From assembly GCA_008711295.1 (NCBI GenBank), contig VUYV01000124.1, positions 2,715,429-2,779,428 of the forward strand: a DNA stretch of 64,000 bases, written 5' to 3'. Positions 51,871-64,000 of this stretch are shown piece by piece. Position 1 is the stretch's first letter. Each line of letters starts with the position of its first letter. Both the position numbers and the translations under genes were made by a program. The notes under the pieces are model-generated. The model ran no database searches and had not been told where the DNA came from. It saw only the letters and a list, made by a program, of their open reading frames with translations. This stretch comes from Anarhynchus alexandrinus. Taxonomy: Eukaryota; Chordata; Aves; Charadriiformes; Charadriidae.

Positions 51871-52173
51871 CCCTTCTTCTTCACTGACTTTGGCATCTGC
51901 AGAGTTGTTTCTCTCACATATTCTCACTCCTCTCCCCGGCTCCAATTGCTGTTCTGCAGTTTTGTTTGGGTTTTTTTCCCCCTTCTTAACTATGTTATCC
52001 CAGAGGCACCATCACCGTCCCTCATGGGCTCGGCCTTGGCCAGTGGTGGGTCCCTCTTGGAGCTGGCTGGCATTGGCTCTGTTGCACACGGGGGAAGCTT
52101 CTAGCAGCTTCTCACAGAAGCCACCCCTGTAGCACCCCTTGCTACCAAAACATTGCCACACAAACCCAATACA

Positions 52174-52178
52174 GCTTC
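52174..52178. repeat. 5-bp target-site duplication, right copy
   Basis: GCTTC follows the terminal CA of the LTR and is identical to the copy at 51063-51067. Confidence 0.8.
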
Positions 52179-55100
52179 ACAGGGCTCCCTCACAAACCTT
52201 TTCTCCTTAGTGAGACAGCTCCGAAACTCTTATGACTGAGATGCAGGAGAGCTACTCACCTTTGGCTGCTTCCATCAGTCCCCCATGTCCAGATTCCAGC
52301 AGGTAGCTGGCATCACACCAGAAGTGCCTTTTGTTTCTCGGAGCCGGCAGCATGCCAGGCATGATTCCAGCAAGTGGCGTCTCCCACTTGGGCATGCATG
52401 ACAGCCACACACGCTCTTGCTCCTTTGCCTTTTTGCTGATAACACCTATATGACCTATTCATTGGCAACTTGTTTGAAGTGGGATTTCTGCAGCAGTAAA
52501 TCACTTTTTAAGTGCTCCTGAAATCCCCACAGCCCATTAGCCTCCTGTACGGTTCACCTCTCCTGTTTTGCTTTGTTTCCTCCCATTCCCTCCCGCACAC
52601 ATCTCCTGTTCTGTCAGCCCCCTGTTGCACTTCCAGGATCATACACTGGAACCCACTCACATTTTTTCGCGTTTAGCAGGGCATTACTCATTTATTAATA
52701 TTCAGATTAGATGTAAATAGAAAAGCCCATCTCCAAAAGAGTACTGAAGCAACATGGGCAAAACAACAGTGAAACAGAAAACTTGGCACACCATCCACCT
52801 TCCTACCTTGCTGAAGCATGCTGAGAGCAGAGGGGATGATGCTGAGCCCCTCGTCTCCAACTCCCTTTAGCCCTCTCTCCACGCAGTTCATAGCCTGCTG
52901 GTAAAAGACAGGTGAGGCTAAACCAGGCTACGAGCATCATCCCTGCCATGGCATTTCCCTTCTTGGAGTACCACCAATATTGACCGCATTGAGATAATTT
53001 CCCTTACTGTGACTTGAAATGCAGCATGCAGCTGTGGAGCAGCCGCTGGGACTGTCATGCTGTCATGGGAGCCAGAAGACCCAGCCCACAGCCTGGGAGC
53101 TTACAGGGATTTGGGGTTTGAATCTGTACAACATTTGCTTTGTACATATAGGCCTGTACCAAAGGAGCTCAGAAAAAAAAAAAAAAATTAAAATCATCTC
53201 CTGGAAACTACCCAGAGCTTTTCTCTCTGAGGGAAACAAATGAGGCCTTAATTAATTTTCTTTCAAATACAGCAAATTGACTTCTGCTCCAGTTGTGCTA
53301 GATTCAAGCCACACAGCACAATGGTATTAATTCCACTTCACTTAAGGGATAAATGTTCAGAGCAAGGAAAAGGGAGTTTCCTGTAGGTCTTGCTCGTGTT
53401 GAAGTCAACAACTAAAGCACCCTGGTTTTCACCGGAGCGGCTTCTTCAGAGCCTGCGTTTCTGAGGTTGACTGCGGCATGCCTCTGGGTTAGCACAGCAA
53501 AATACAGGATACATTGAAGGCACTGGCTGAGCAGGCTGCCTGGTCCCTTGCGTATTTTTGAAGATCTGCCACATCCTGCCTCAATTTTCATTTTACAGGC
53601 TCAAAGATCAAAGCTCTTTTAGTGTCCTGTCCTAAGGCTAGCTTACTGGTTTGCTGATCATCCTAACTAGCTCCGCTGTCTCAAACTTCATTTAATCTCT
53701 CTTAACACCAAAGTCCTGCCTGCAGGATTTCCTAACACCGGAATAACAAGCAGCATTTCGGACAGGGTCTCTTTGGTACCTCACAAGCCAGTGGTGCACT
53801 CCCTCCTCTCTACCAGAGACACTTTGCCCCAGTAAACCGGAAGATCACATTGACCTTCTTGGCATTTGCTTCATATGGGGGGCTCAGAGCCCCCCCTGCA
53901 AGTGGCACCCACCCCTTGTCCAAGAGAGATGCGCCCAGATCCCAGCGGAACGATTCGCCTGGGCACAGCGCCGCTGTACAGCAGCCATCCTGCACGGGTA
54001 TCTCACCATGGTATCCTACAGTGCCATGGACCTGTACCAGCTTGTCCAGCGCCACCTCATGAATCCCATCCCTACGCTGTGCTAAAAAAGCCAGGGAAAA
54101 GAAGGTACAACAAAACCCAAATTACTGACTCCAGTGAAACTGTTGGTGTAAGCAGAGAAACTGCAGAATCTGACTTATATACACGTATATATGAAACACC
54201 AATTCTACAAAACTGTTACAGGAAAATATCCATCCTATTCCCTTTAGTATCTGTTCAATGGTACAATAGCTGTATCATTGCCTGTGTGCTACAATAAAGA
54301 GGTACAGGGGATCCCATTTTGCTTGTCTGAGGGATTCCGTTTCAAAAAGGCTGAAGGACAAGATGTCCCTCACTGTAAAATCCTGTGATTAATTTAAATT
54401 ACCTTCCAGCCATCTTGAGATCCTCCCGCTGCCAAATTTATCTAATATATTTAATATATGGCTTCATTATCACATTGGCTATGCACTGTTGAGGGAAGGT
54501 GCTATTATTCCTCTTCACAGATGGAAGAGGGAGGCCCAGATCCCCAAAGGTACCCAGTCATAGCATTTATTTAGGCAAAAAAGTGACAAAGCGAAGAACC
54601 AAACCTGCTCCTGTCCAACATCCATTGTCCTCAAGCACTCTGTTTTTCCAACAAGAACTTCATTTTCCAGGTTCTCCTGTGAAAAGCAGCCTGATTTACT
54701 CTCGGCTTCTCCTTTCATTATCAACTTTGAAATTTACATTAAGAAAGCCAGGCATCTCTTGACTTATTCTTCTTCAAAATGAAGGGTAGCTGTAAAAATC
54801 TTTCTAGGTTTTTGTTACGGGACATTTGTTAACTTCTTGGATTCCCATCTATTTCTTCCACGTGATGTTGCATTGTTTGGCTACGTATAGTGACTCTGTA
54901 CACCTCAAGGAAGCAGTAAATCTTCATTTTCTTTCCTTTCTACAAAAACTCAGCCCTTTTCGAGTTGCAAAGCTGCATATTAAAACTACTGTCTGCTGAC
55001 TTCCATGTTTTCTGAGGCAACATCTGGCATAAAAACTGATTGCAAATATGATCAGAGTTAGGAAGATTTCCTTCCAGCAGTCTTCCAGCTGGCTTTATTC

Positions 55101-55741
55101 CCAGATATCAGCCCAATGCAAAAGAAAAATCTATTTGGCATTGTCTCCACTTGCAGTCTCTTACTCTTCAGGTAGAACAGTTTCCCTTCCCGGGGAGATT
55201 ATGATGGGATCTGAACTGCACTGGAACTGGTAGGGCCTCCAGAGTTCAGGATGGATGCTCTCTGATGCCTAAGGAACGAGGAATCCCCACTCTTGCTGTA
55301 GATAATAACAGAGTTTATCCCCTCCAAAGTCTAAACATGCAGATATAGATATAATTTTGAGGAATTTAAATGTAAGCCTATCATTATGAGTACTAGGCTT
55401 CAGCTGCAGACATTCGCCTGTAATTAGGCAGAATTATTCATAAGGGGGTTGGCTGTAGTCAAAGCAGACTCGGTAGCTCAGGTTATCGTTAAATGGTGTT
55501 AAAACAGCAGCGGCAACTCAGCCTTGGGCGACCGCCTCACTGGGCCTCATGTGGGTGCGTGAAGCGACCCTGCTTGCGTGTGATCGCTCTGCCTCCACAA
55601 GCGTGACATTTATCTTTCAGTTCTCCTGGGTTTGGGAGGTGGTCATCATGGGCTTAACACTTCTTTGCCTTTCTCCTCAGGCCATAATGCACAGCCACGC
55701 AGGCTGAGTGCAAAGCCCCCATATAGCTCTTTTGCACTCCA
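52179..55741. other. Intergenic DNA between the LTR and the CR1 element
   Basis: I see no gene or recognisable transposable element. There is a poly(A) tract at about 53173-53187. Frames of up to about 140 codons near 53.8-54.3 kb show no family signature. Confidence 0.6.
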
Positions 55742-56057
55742 TAATCATAGAATCCTAGAATTGTTGAGGTTGGAAGGGACCTTTAAGATCATCAAGTCCA
55801 ACCATTAACCTAACCTGACAAAATCACTTCTAAACCATGTTCCCAAGTAACACATCTACTCTTTTTTTAAACACCTCCAGGGATGGTGAATCCACCACCT
55901 CCCTGGGCAGCCTATTCCAATGTTTAATAACCCTTTCAGTGAAAATTTTTTTCCTAATATCCAATCTAAACCTCGCCTGGCATAACTTGAACCCATTTCC
56001 TTTCGTCCTATCACTTGTCGCTAGGGAGAAGAGGTCAGCCCCCACCTCTCTACAACC
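55742..56057 (-). mobile_element. CR1 LINE, 5'-truncated 3' end
   Basis: On the minus strand the element runs from about 56057 to 55742. It encodes the last part of CR1 ORF2, then the short 3'UTR with the GGTCCCTTCCAACCTCAACA block, and ends in the 8-mer repeat type ATTCTAGG/ATTCTATG. CR1 is the dominant LINE of birds, usually 5' truncated and without target-site duplication, as here. The right boundary is where similarity to the expected CR1 continuation stops, and is by eye. Confidence 0.9.
55830..56045 (-). pseudogene. C-terminal fragment of the CR1 ORF2 (reverse transcriptase) protein
   Basis: This minus-strand frame gives the familiar CR1 ORF2 tail, with [23 protein letters not shown] and [10 protein letters not shown] blocks ending near the normal stop. 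Only about 70 residues survive and the polymerase and endonuclease domains are absent, so it is a dead remnant. The frame is still open over its length, which suggests a fairly young insertion. Confidence 0.85.
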
Positions 56058-59000
56058 AGCTAACGAGGCGAGGAAGGGTCTAGCTCCCAGCTCCTGACCC
56101 CTTTCCGTGCTCTCCGCTGCGCTTCACTCCCAGATGAGAGCAGAAGCAAACAGCGAATCCCTTCCTTCTGTCTACAAGCTCCTTGGCACAGCACCACCAG
56201 GCAAGACCAAGTACAACTGAGGAATGGAAAAGTAGCTCATATTTAGACCAGAACATTGGATACTATACCCTGGAATATTATGTTTTGGTATGACTTCTGA
56301 TAGGGTAAGGAGGAGCGATGTGAGATTTTTGCAGTTCACCTAAAAATACCTAGAATCCATGCCATGGTCAAGGAAGACATCATACAGAAAGAGAAAGAAA
56401 CTGTTACTATTCAGCTAATAAACACCTCAGATTACTTAAAACTAAAAGAATTCAAAACCTCAAGTCTTAATCTAACAGTTTTTTCCGTTTGATTACACTT
56501 TGCATTTTACTTCCCCTGAAGACCGTCACCAGCAATGTCATATTTCCCACTGTTCTTCAATAGCTTCACGTCGTGATTTCCAGGCTGTGCCAGAATAAAT
56601 AGCTCAGCTTGGAAACTGAAGCGGCATGCAAGACTGATCATTTGCTCAAAACAAACAGTTCTCAAGTAAACGAATGGAATGTAATTGCATTTCAGCTTCA
56701 GCTTGAAAATGTAACGAGCGTTAGCATGTAATCTTCCTGTTGAGTTTACACTCAATGGCACTTGCTTATTAGAGATAATTCTGGGTCACTGCACTATTTG
56801 TATATGGATAGTAGCTGATGGAGATGTAGTTTTTAGTCCTGCACAGATCATTCTAACGGTGTACTCTGACTTCTCACGTAACAAAGACTTCTTCGTACTA
56901 ATTTCCGAGTGATTCATGTATTTGTTTACCTCATCTTAAGTTTGCTGTATGACCCTGGGGCCAAATCTATTCTCCATGATTCACCACGTGCAAGGGCTCC
57001 ATAACTCTCTCATGACCCACGAGCTCTCCATAAGTAGCCAAGCCTGACCAGGAGAACTGAGCGCGTGAGGTTCAGCAGCCACGTCTCAGATTTGGGTTGG
57101 GCCAAAATGTGCCAGTATTCTAATTTCTCCAGAAATAACCACTGACAACAGAATATCCCCAAAAGCAAATAAAATCTACTCTCACATCTATACTTGTTTC
57201 CATGGAAATATGTAGTCACAAGGTTTCTTCCCCTCATTTTCAAAATTTTCTCTGCCAGCCCTGGTAACTGCATAGGTTTTCCCAAATACAAAGACTACTG
57301 CAGATGTGCCAAACTTGCACAAAGCCAAGTAGAGAGCTGTTCAGCGTGTCCCCAAGAGAGCACCCGTGCAGCAACACTGCTGCCAGTCCTGAATAAAGAG
57401 AGCACCAACTGTCTGGAGATCCTTTCAGCCAGAGACCGATGAAACCTTTTTGTTCCTGAGGACCAAGCGTTTTTGATGAGATACCAAACAGCACATACCA
57501 TAGTGTCACCCAGCAAGATGAACAGTAATAACAACGCACTGTCAGCACAGTTCATGTGCTGGCTTTAGACTCCGGCCTTAAATCAGAGTGAAGGATGTAG
57601 TATTTGCAGTGCAAGTCTGTCCCCAGTGGCTGCCAAACATTTTGCTTCTGGCAGTAGTCCCCTGCATTGTCCCTCACCATATGTCGCCATCTCCAGCTCC
57701 CTCCTCACGCCCCGTCTCTTCTCTGCTTCCCTGCCCCACGCGTCTGCCCCAGCCAGAAGCTCCATTTCCCTAGAGACTCGCGTGAAGTGGCTGAGGCACA
57801 GGCGCAGATGACAACATTAAGCAGAGCCTCTGGGCTGTGAGCGGTGGGGACAGTGCCTTGGCTTTGGGCAGCTGAAGTCACTGAGGGTGCTGTGGCACTG
57901 GAACAGCCTGGCAGGGGGCTGCAGAACAACCCCTATGACCCAGGGGAGGAGGGAGGCTTTGCCTGAGTCCCCCCACCAGGCAGTTTGTGGCAGCAGAAGG
58001 AGGAAAGCAAAGGCCCATCCTGCTGCCCGTGGAGGAAGGGAAAGGCAGCCCGTGCTGGGGCTGCGGGCAGAGCAGAAGCAGGGAGTGACAAAAGCAAAAG
58101 GCAAAGCACGGGAATGGAGGAAAGGAGCCAACACCGAAATCTCCCAGAGGACTTTGGCTTTATTCAGGTTGTTACACTGACATCGTGACGTGCTGGGTTT
58201 CAGCCCTTGGCTACCAGGCATGTAAAGTCTCACAGAACTTTATGTTCAGCATTAGGGCTGAAAAATCACTCAGGTGGAGGGGCTGCAGGACTGTAAACAA
58301 AGGATTATGGCATGCGGCAAGGGGCTGTTTACAGGGGAGGGACCAAGGGTATCATGGGGATGGGGATCAGCAAGACTTTAGACTCAGTGCCTCATTAAAG
58401 TTTTAAACTCGTTCTTAAACCATCCAGCTGACAGAGGAAGGCTGTGCTGGAGAGGCTCTGGTGTGTCTGGGAGGGGTGCAGGAGCTGGGAGGGAACATGC
58501 TCGGGAAAGCGCTGGGTTCTTGTGCTCCATCGGCAGCTAGAAAGAGAAGGACCCTGTGCCTGGGAGATACCAGCAGCCTGGAGCCTAAAACTGCCTCAGA
58601 GGGCTCCTTGCTCTCCTCTCCCCAAGCCTGTCACCTTCCCTTTATCCCCTGGGCTCAGGAAAGAGCAGGAATATTCTGGTGCAAAACCAGGAGGACTGTA
58701 AACAGGAGTGAGTAGGCTGAGAGCTGGAGTAGCTACACAACAGCTAGGTCAGGGTCCTCCCAACAACGGTGTAAACAGAGCCTGAGAAAGAGAGAATAGA
58801 AATTGCAAACTAGATGGAGACAGGATTCAACCTGGAAAACAAAAGCAATTTAGCAAGGAGGAAATAATTCACCAACTAACATTCCCCGTGGCAGAGGGGG
58901 GAACACTTCTGGAAAGCCAAACTGTGTTGAGTAAACCTTAGGAGAGCTAGCAAATTAGAGAAGGGGACATGAGGAGAGGCAAGAGAGAAGGAAGGCAATG

Positions 59001-61140
59001 CACTGGCACCAGGGCTGTGCACACAGCTACCCTGTGCCAGGCAGCACGGAGGTAAGTGCTGAGCAGGAGCCCACTGCGCAGCTCTGGGCAGCAGCTACTG
59101 GGAGAGCCTGAGGCACTGGGAGGAGGTCAGAAGAAAGGCGATAGCTCATTGTGCAACTACAAGGGGTTGATTTGCAATGACGGTATGTTTTCCTTGGCTC
59201 TGAGGGCATATGGAAACAGTTTACAAACATTTGTAAGGCATAAACCCAAGCAGGAAGGAGGGCAAATTACTTACTAGAGGAGATAAAACAAAGAGAGGAA
59301 AAAACAAAGTTGAAAGTAACTGATAACATTTTACCAACGAGCTCTAGTAGGTTGTGAGATAGCTCTCCCAAGGAGAGCAGGGAAAACCCCAGGTACAGGC
59401 AGTTTTGAAGTTGGATGGGAAGAAAGTAATTAATACATGCGCAATGAAGAGTATACAGAAGAATTTGTTGAAATGATACAAATATTTCCACCCCCTCAAT
59501 CTGCAGTCCCAATTTTCCACTGCCCTACATCTCTTGCTGTCATTAACAGCAATGCAAAGAAGGAAAATATTTATTAAAGCAGGAGCGTAACCTTATACTA
59601 CTGCTTCGCCTGACTGTGTAGATTTCTAGACACTTCCAGCCAACAGAGAATTAGATTTTACAATTGTGTTTGGGAAAATTACTCACTAGCAGCGATCCTC
59701 TTCAACTCCTCCAGACATCTCCTCCTGCCCCATCCCAAATCTCCCTTAGTCTCGATGAGGTAGGGATATGACTCCATGTCTGGATAGTGTGTGTTAATGT
59801 CTCCTAAAGTCATATCCATCTGCTTCTAAGATCTCTCAATAAATCCCTTTCCAATTGCATTGGGAGACCACTTATAGGACTCCTAAGATCCACAAGGAAA
59901 CCTGAAAGATCAAGGCCAAAATACAGCCCCACTGGAGGCTGAAACAGCAACCTGCCAAAAGTCCCGAGAAGCCCACACCTTACCTGGCATATACACTTAC
60001 CGGCTTAATATTTTCCATGAGGAGGGAACACAGCCATGGCTTGACAGCTACGGTGCTGCAGCTAGTATTAGTGGTTAGTCCCATCAGCCAGTGAGCTGGG
60101 CTCTTGAGACAGCAGAGAGCTGTTCCCCGGCCTGAGGATTTTTCACATCACTAATTACCAAGCTTTATAACCGTCCCCTGCAGACTAAGATGATGATGAA
60201 TGAATGAGATCAGATTAGTCAATATGGTTTATTGGTGGAGTTTGCCCACTCACTGTGGATGCATCATTACTGTGTGAATTCATCAGCAACAGGGATGAGC
60301 ACGATTCAAAGTCTTTCCCCGTACAATAGGAAACAACAACCAACCTTCAGCTGCAGCTCTTCAGCTTTCTCCCAAGGACTCCCTAGACCTTCCTTGGGTC
60401 CTTCTGTTGCTCTGTATACTTGTCCTGGGCCATCCTGGAAGTCCTTTGGTGAGTGCCATGTGCTTCCTTATCAAAGCGAAGCAGATTAAGCTGAGCCTGT
60501 AGAGGTTAAACGAGAAATTGCTGAAAAGCACTGAAGTTGTAACACAGTGGCTAATGGTGCATTTGCTACAAAATCAGAGTTGCTCCACTATGTGGCACAG
60601 AGGCTCTGCAGCTCCACAACCAACAACATTCCCCTTTTTGCTAAACGGTATTTCTAGAGCAGGGCGTTCCTCAACCCCACTGTGGCTGTGAGCCCAGAAT
60701 CCCTGTAGAAACCGGGGATCCATCAAAGTAACTGCAACCAGCCCATTCAAAGTGGGTGCCTGCAAAGGTGTACTGTATTGCCTACAGCATTGCTCTAGTT
60801 CCCTCTTTTTCAGTCCTGAGACATCCCTGCAGCAAGCAATAGCTTGCATTAGCAGTAAAGGGAATAGGGTTTCATGGCTGGAAACTGCTTTGCACTGAAA
60901 TTTGAGAGCTGTGCCTTTCCTTTCCATCTCTGGCACAAATTCCCCAGATGGCCCAAGGCAGGCACCTTCATCTCCCCGTGGCTCAATTTGCCATCTGTAA
61001 AACTGGGTTAGCATCCCCTCCTCCGGCTTACACCCCCTTTATCCTTGCTTATATTAACTGTAAATATGGATGGGCTTGTCCGTGTGCAGGCACAGTGCAA
61101 AATAGGGGCCGCGACCCTGGAGGCGAAGGTCTGCAGGGAA
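56058..61140. other. Intergenic DNA upstream of CCDC177
   Basis: I see no coding gene. From about 57.5 kb rightward GC content rises. A plus-strand CGGAG|GTAAGTGC donor at 59052 could end a 5'UTR exon of CCDC177. Frames here carry no recognisable domain. Confidence 0.5.
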
Positions 61141-61205
61141 GGATGTGTGCCCGGAGGGGCAAATGCATGGAGGGATGGTTGCGCGGAGGGGCAGGTGCAC
61201 GGAAG

Positions 61206-61350
61206 GATGGAGGGATGCAGACGCTGGGATGGAGGGATGCGGATGCCGGGATGGAGGGATAGGGATGCCGGTATGGAGGGATGCGCACACCGGGATGGAG
61301 GGATGCGGATGCCGGGATGGAGGGATGCGCACACCGGGATGGAGGACGCC
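61206..61350 (+). repeat. 22-bp minisatellite, about 6.5 units
   Basis: Six units of exactly 22 bp run from 61206 to 61337, each built on GATGGAGGGATG, followed by a partial unit. The second half of the unit is of two kinds, ending in GGATGCCGG or GCACACCGG, and these alternate in the last three full units. Diverged copies are visible to the left from about 61165. The array lies just upstream of the CCDC177 CpG island. Confidence 0.85.
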
Positions 61351-61469
61351 TGCAGCGAAGGACACACGCCTGGCGGGCCGGGCGTTTGCCCACCGCCCGA
61401 GCCACCCCCGGCGCCGCCCCCGCAGCAGCACCGCCCGGCCCGGCCCCGCGCGGTGGCGGGGGGGAGGGG

Positions 61470-61510
61470 ACCCCCCCCACTCCCTCACTCCCCCCCTACC
61501 CGCCCCGCAG
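61470..61510 (+). other. CCDC177: Probable splice acceptor of the CCDC177 coding exon
   Basis: A long pyrimidine-rich run dominated by C and T ends in GCCCCGCAG, with AG at 61509-61510, followed by CAGCG and then the gap. This is a strong acceptor and would start the coding exon at 61511, implying an upstream 5'UTR exon. In C-rich islands such tracts also arise by chance. Confidence 0.4.
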
Positions 61511-61515
61511 CAGCG

Positions 61516-62482
61516 NNNNNNNNNNNNNNNNNNNNNNNNNNNNNNNNNNNNNNNNNNNNNNNNNNNNNNNNNNNNNNNNNNNNNNNNNNNNNNNNNNNNN
61601 NNNNNNNNNNNNNNNNNNNNNNNNNNNNNNNNNNNNNNNNNNNNNNNNNNNNNNNNNNNNNNNNNNNNNNNNNNNNNNNNNNNNNNNNNNNNNNNNNNNN
61701 NNNNNNNNNNNNNNNNNNNNNNNNNNNNNNNNNNNNNNNNNNNNNNNNNNNNNNNNNNNNNNNNNNNNNNNNNNNNNNNNNNNNNNNNNNNNNNNNNNNN
61801 NNNNNNNNNNNNNNNNNNNNNNNNNNNNNNNNNNNNNNNNNNNNNNNNNNNNNNNNNNNNNNNNNNNNNNNNNNNNNNNNNNNNNNNNNNNNNNNNNNNN
61901 NNNNNNNNNNNNNNNNNNNNNNNNNNNNNNNNNNNNNNNNNNNNNNNNNNNNNNNNNNNNNNNNNNNNNNNNNNNNNNNNNNNNNNNNNNNNNNNNNNNN
62001 NNNNNNNNNNNNNNNNNNNNNNNNNNNNNNNNNNNNNNNNNNNNNNNNNNNNNNNNNNNNNNNNNNNNNNNNNNNNNNNNNNNNNNNNNNNNNNNNNNNN
62101 NNNNNNNNNNNNNNNNNNNNNNNNNNNNNNNNNNNNNNNNNNNNNNNNNNNNNNNNNNNNNNNNNNNNNNNNNNNNNNNNNNNNNNNNNNNNNNNNNNNN
62201 NNNNNNNNNNNNNNNNNNNNNNNNNNNNNNNNNNNNNNNNNNNNNNNNNNNNNNNNNNNNNNNNNNNNNNNNNNNNNNNNNNNNNNNNNNNNNNNNNNNN
62301 NNNNNNNNNNNNNNNNNNNNNNNNNNNNNNNNNNNNNNNNNNNNNNNNNNNNNNNNNNNNNNNNNNNNNNNNNNNNNNNNNNNNNNNNNNNNNNNNNNNN
62401 NNNNNNNNNNNNNNNNNNNNNNNNNNNNNNNNNNNNNNNNNNNNNNNNNNNNNNNNNNNNNNNNNNNNNNNNNNNNNNNNNN
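61516..62482. other. Assembly gap (967 N) covering the CCDC177 start
   Basis: The bases are undetermined. The initiator Met and N-terminal residues of CCDC177 must lie here if the gap is correctly sized. Confidence 0.99.

Positions 62483-64000
<1,518 letters not shown>

Larger units (their letters stand above)
51068..52173 (-). mobile_element. Solo LTR of an avian endogenous retrovirus (ERVL-like), 1,106 bp
   Basis: The element begins TGTGGTGGG and ends CCAATACA, so it has TGT..ACA termini, and is flanked by a perfect 5-bp duplication GCTTC. Transcription runs on the minus strand: an AATAAA signal at 51252-51257 is followed by a region of about 180 bases (R/U5) to the left end, and an ATAACATAGTTAAG TATA-like stretch lies near 51980. 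The middle carries a degenerate tandem repeat of about 45 bp. I recognise the sequence type as a common LTR in bird genomes. A 5-bp duplication fits class III (ERVL) elements. No internal retroviral genes are present, so this is the product of LTR-LTR recombination. Confidence 0.85.

Noticed and set aside
51381..52132. Open frames of up to 236 codons at 51.4-52.1 kb
   Set aside because: They lie inside the solo LTR and result from its stop-poor ~45-bp tandem repeat. The frames are not coding.
53866..54297. 143-codon plus-strand frame in the intergenic region
   Set aside because: No recognisable family, no promoter or splice context, and composition typical of random sequence.
61049..61480. 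Repetitive HPSIPAS/RIPPSR-type peptides on the minus strand
   Set aside because: They are translation of the 22-bp minisatellite. No gene context.

Overview
This window is nuclear genomic DNA of a bird. The evidence is a 5'-truncated CR1 LINE whose end carries the ATTCTATG-type 8-mer, an LTR of a kind I know from bird genomes, large AT-rich introns, two GC-rich CpG islands each broken by an assembly gap, and vertebrate genes in a recognisable order. It has no prokaryotic features. Almost all of the short open frames are chance frames in intronic or intergenic DNA.

Layout. Positions 1 to about 48,330 hold the 5' half of SUSD6 (sushi domain-containing protein 6, also KIAA0247 or DRAGO) on the minus strand. 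A CpG island at about 46.9-48.6 kb carries the promoter and a likely non-coding first exon with its donor at 47,939/47,940. A second, 87-bp 5'UTR exon lies at 40,417-40,503. The first coding exon is at 9,777-9,961 and encodes the initiator Met and the signal peptide. The sushi, transmembrane and cytoplasmic exons were not found and should lie beyond the left edge. Positions 48.6-61.1 kb are intergenic and hold a possible ancient retroposon relic, a complete solo LTR with a 5-bp target-site duplication (51,063-52,178), and the CR1 fragment (55,742-56,057). Positions 61.1-64 kb hold a 22-bp minisatellite, a second CpG island with a 967-base gap, and the plus-strand coding exon of CCDC177. That exon is open from the gap to the window end: 506 codons are visible, and both ends of the protein are missing.

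SUSD6 and CCDC177 are head to head, as in human chromosome 14q24, so this is conserved synteny. I see no evidence that the two genes share a function. SUSD6 is a type I membrane protein linked to p53/p73 growth control and, in mammals, to MHC class I turnover. CCDC177 is a poorly characterised coiled-coil protein.

I found no new multi-gene system. The observations most worth checking are a 12-residue upstream ORF that spans the SUSD6 5'UTR splice junction, possible alternative first exons and an LTR oriented to transcribe toward SUSD6, a minisatellite with alternating unit types beside CCDC177, several canonical G-quadruplex motifs, and a 174-codon frame in SUSD6 intron 1.
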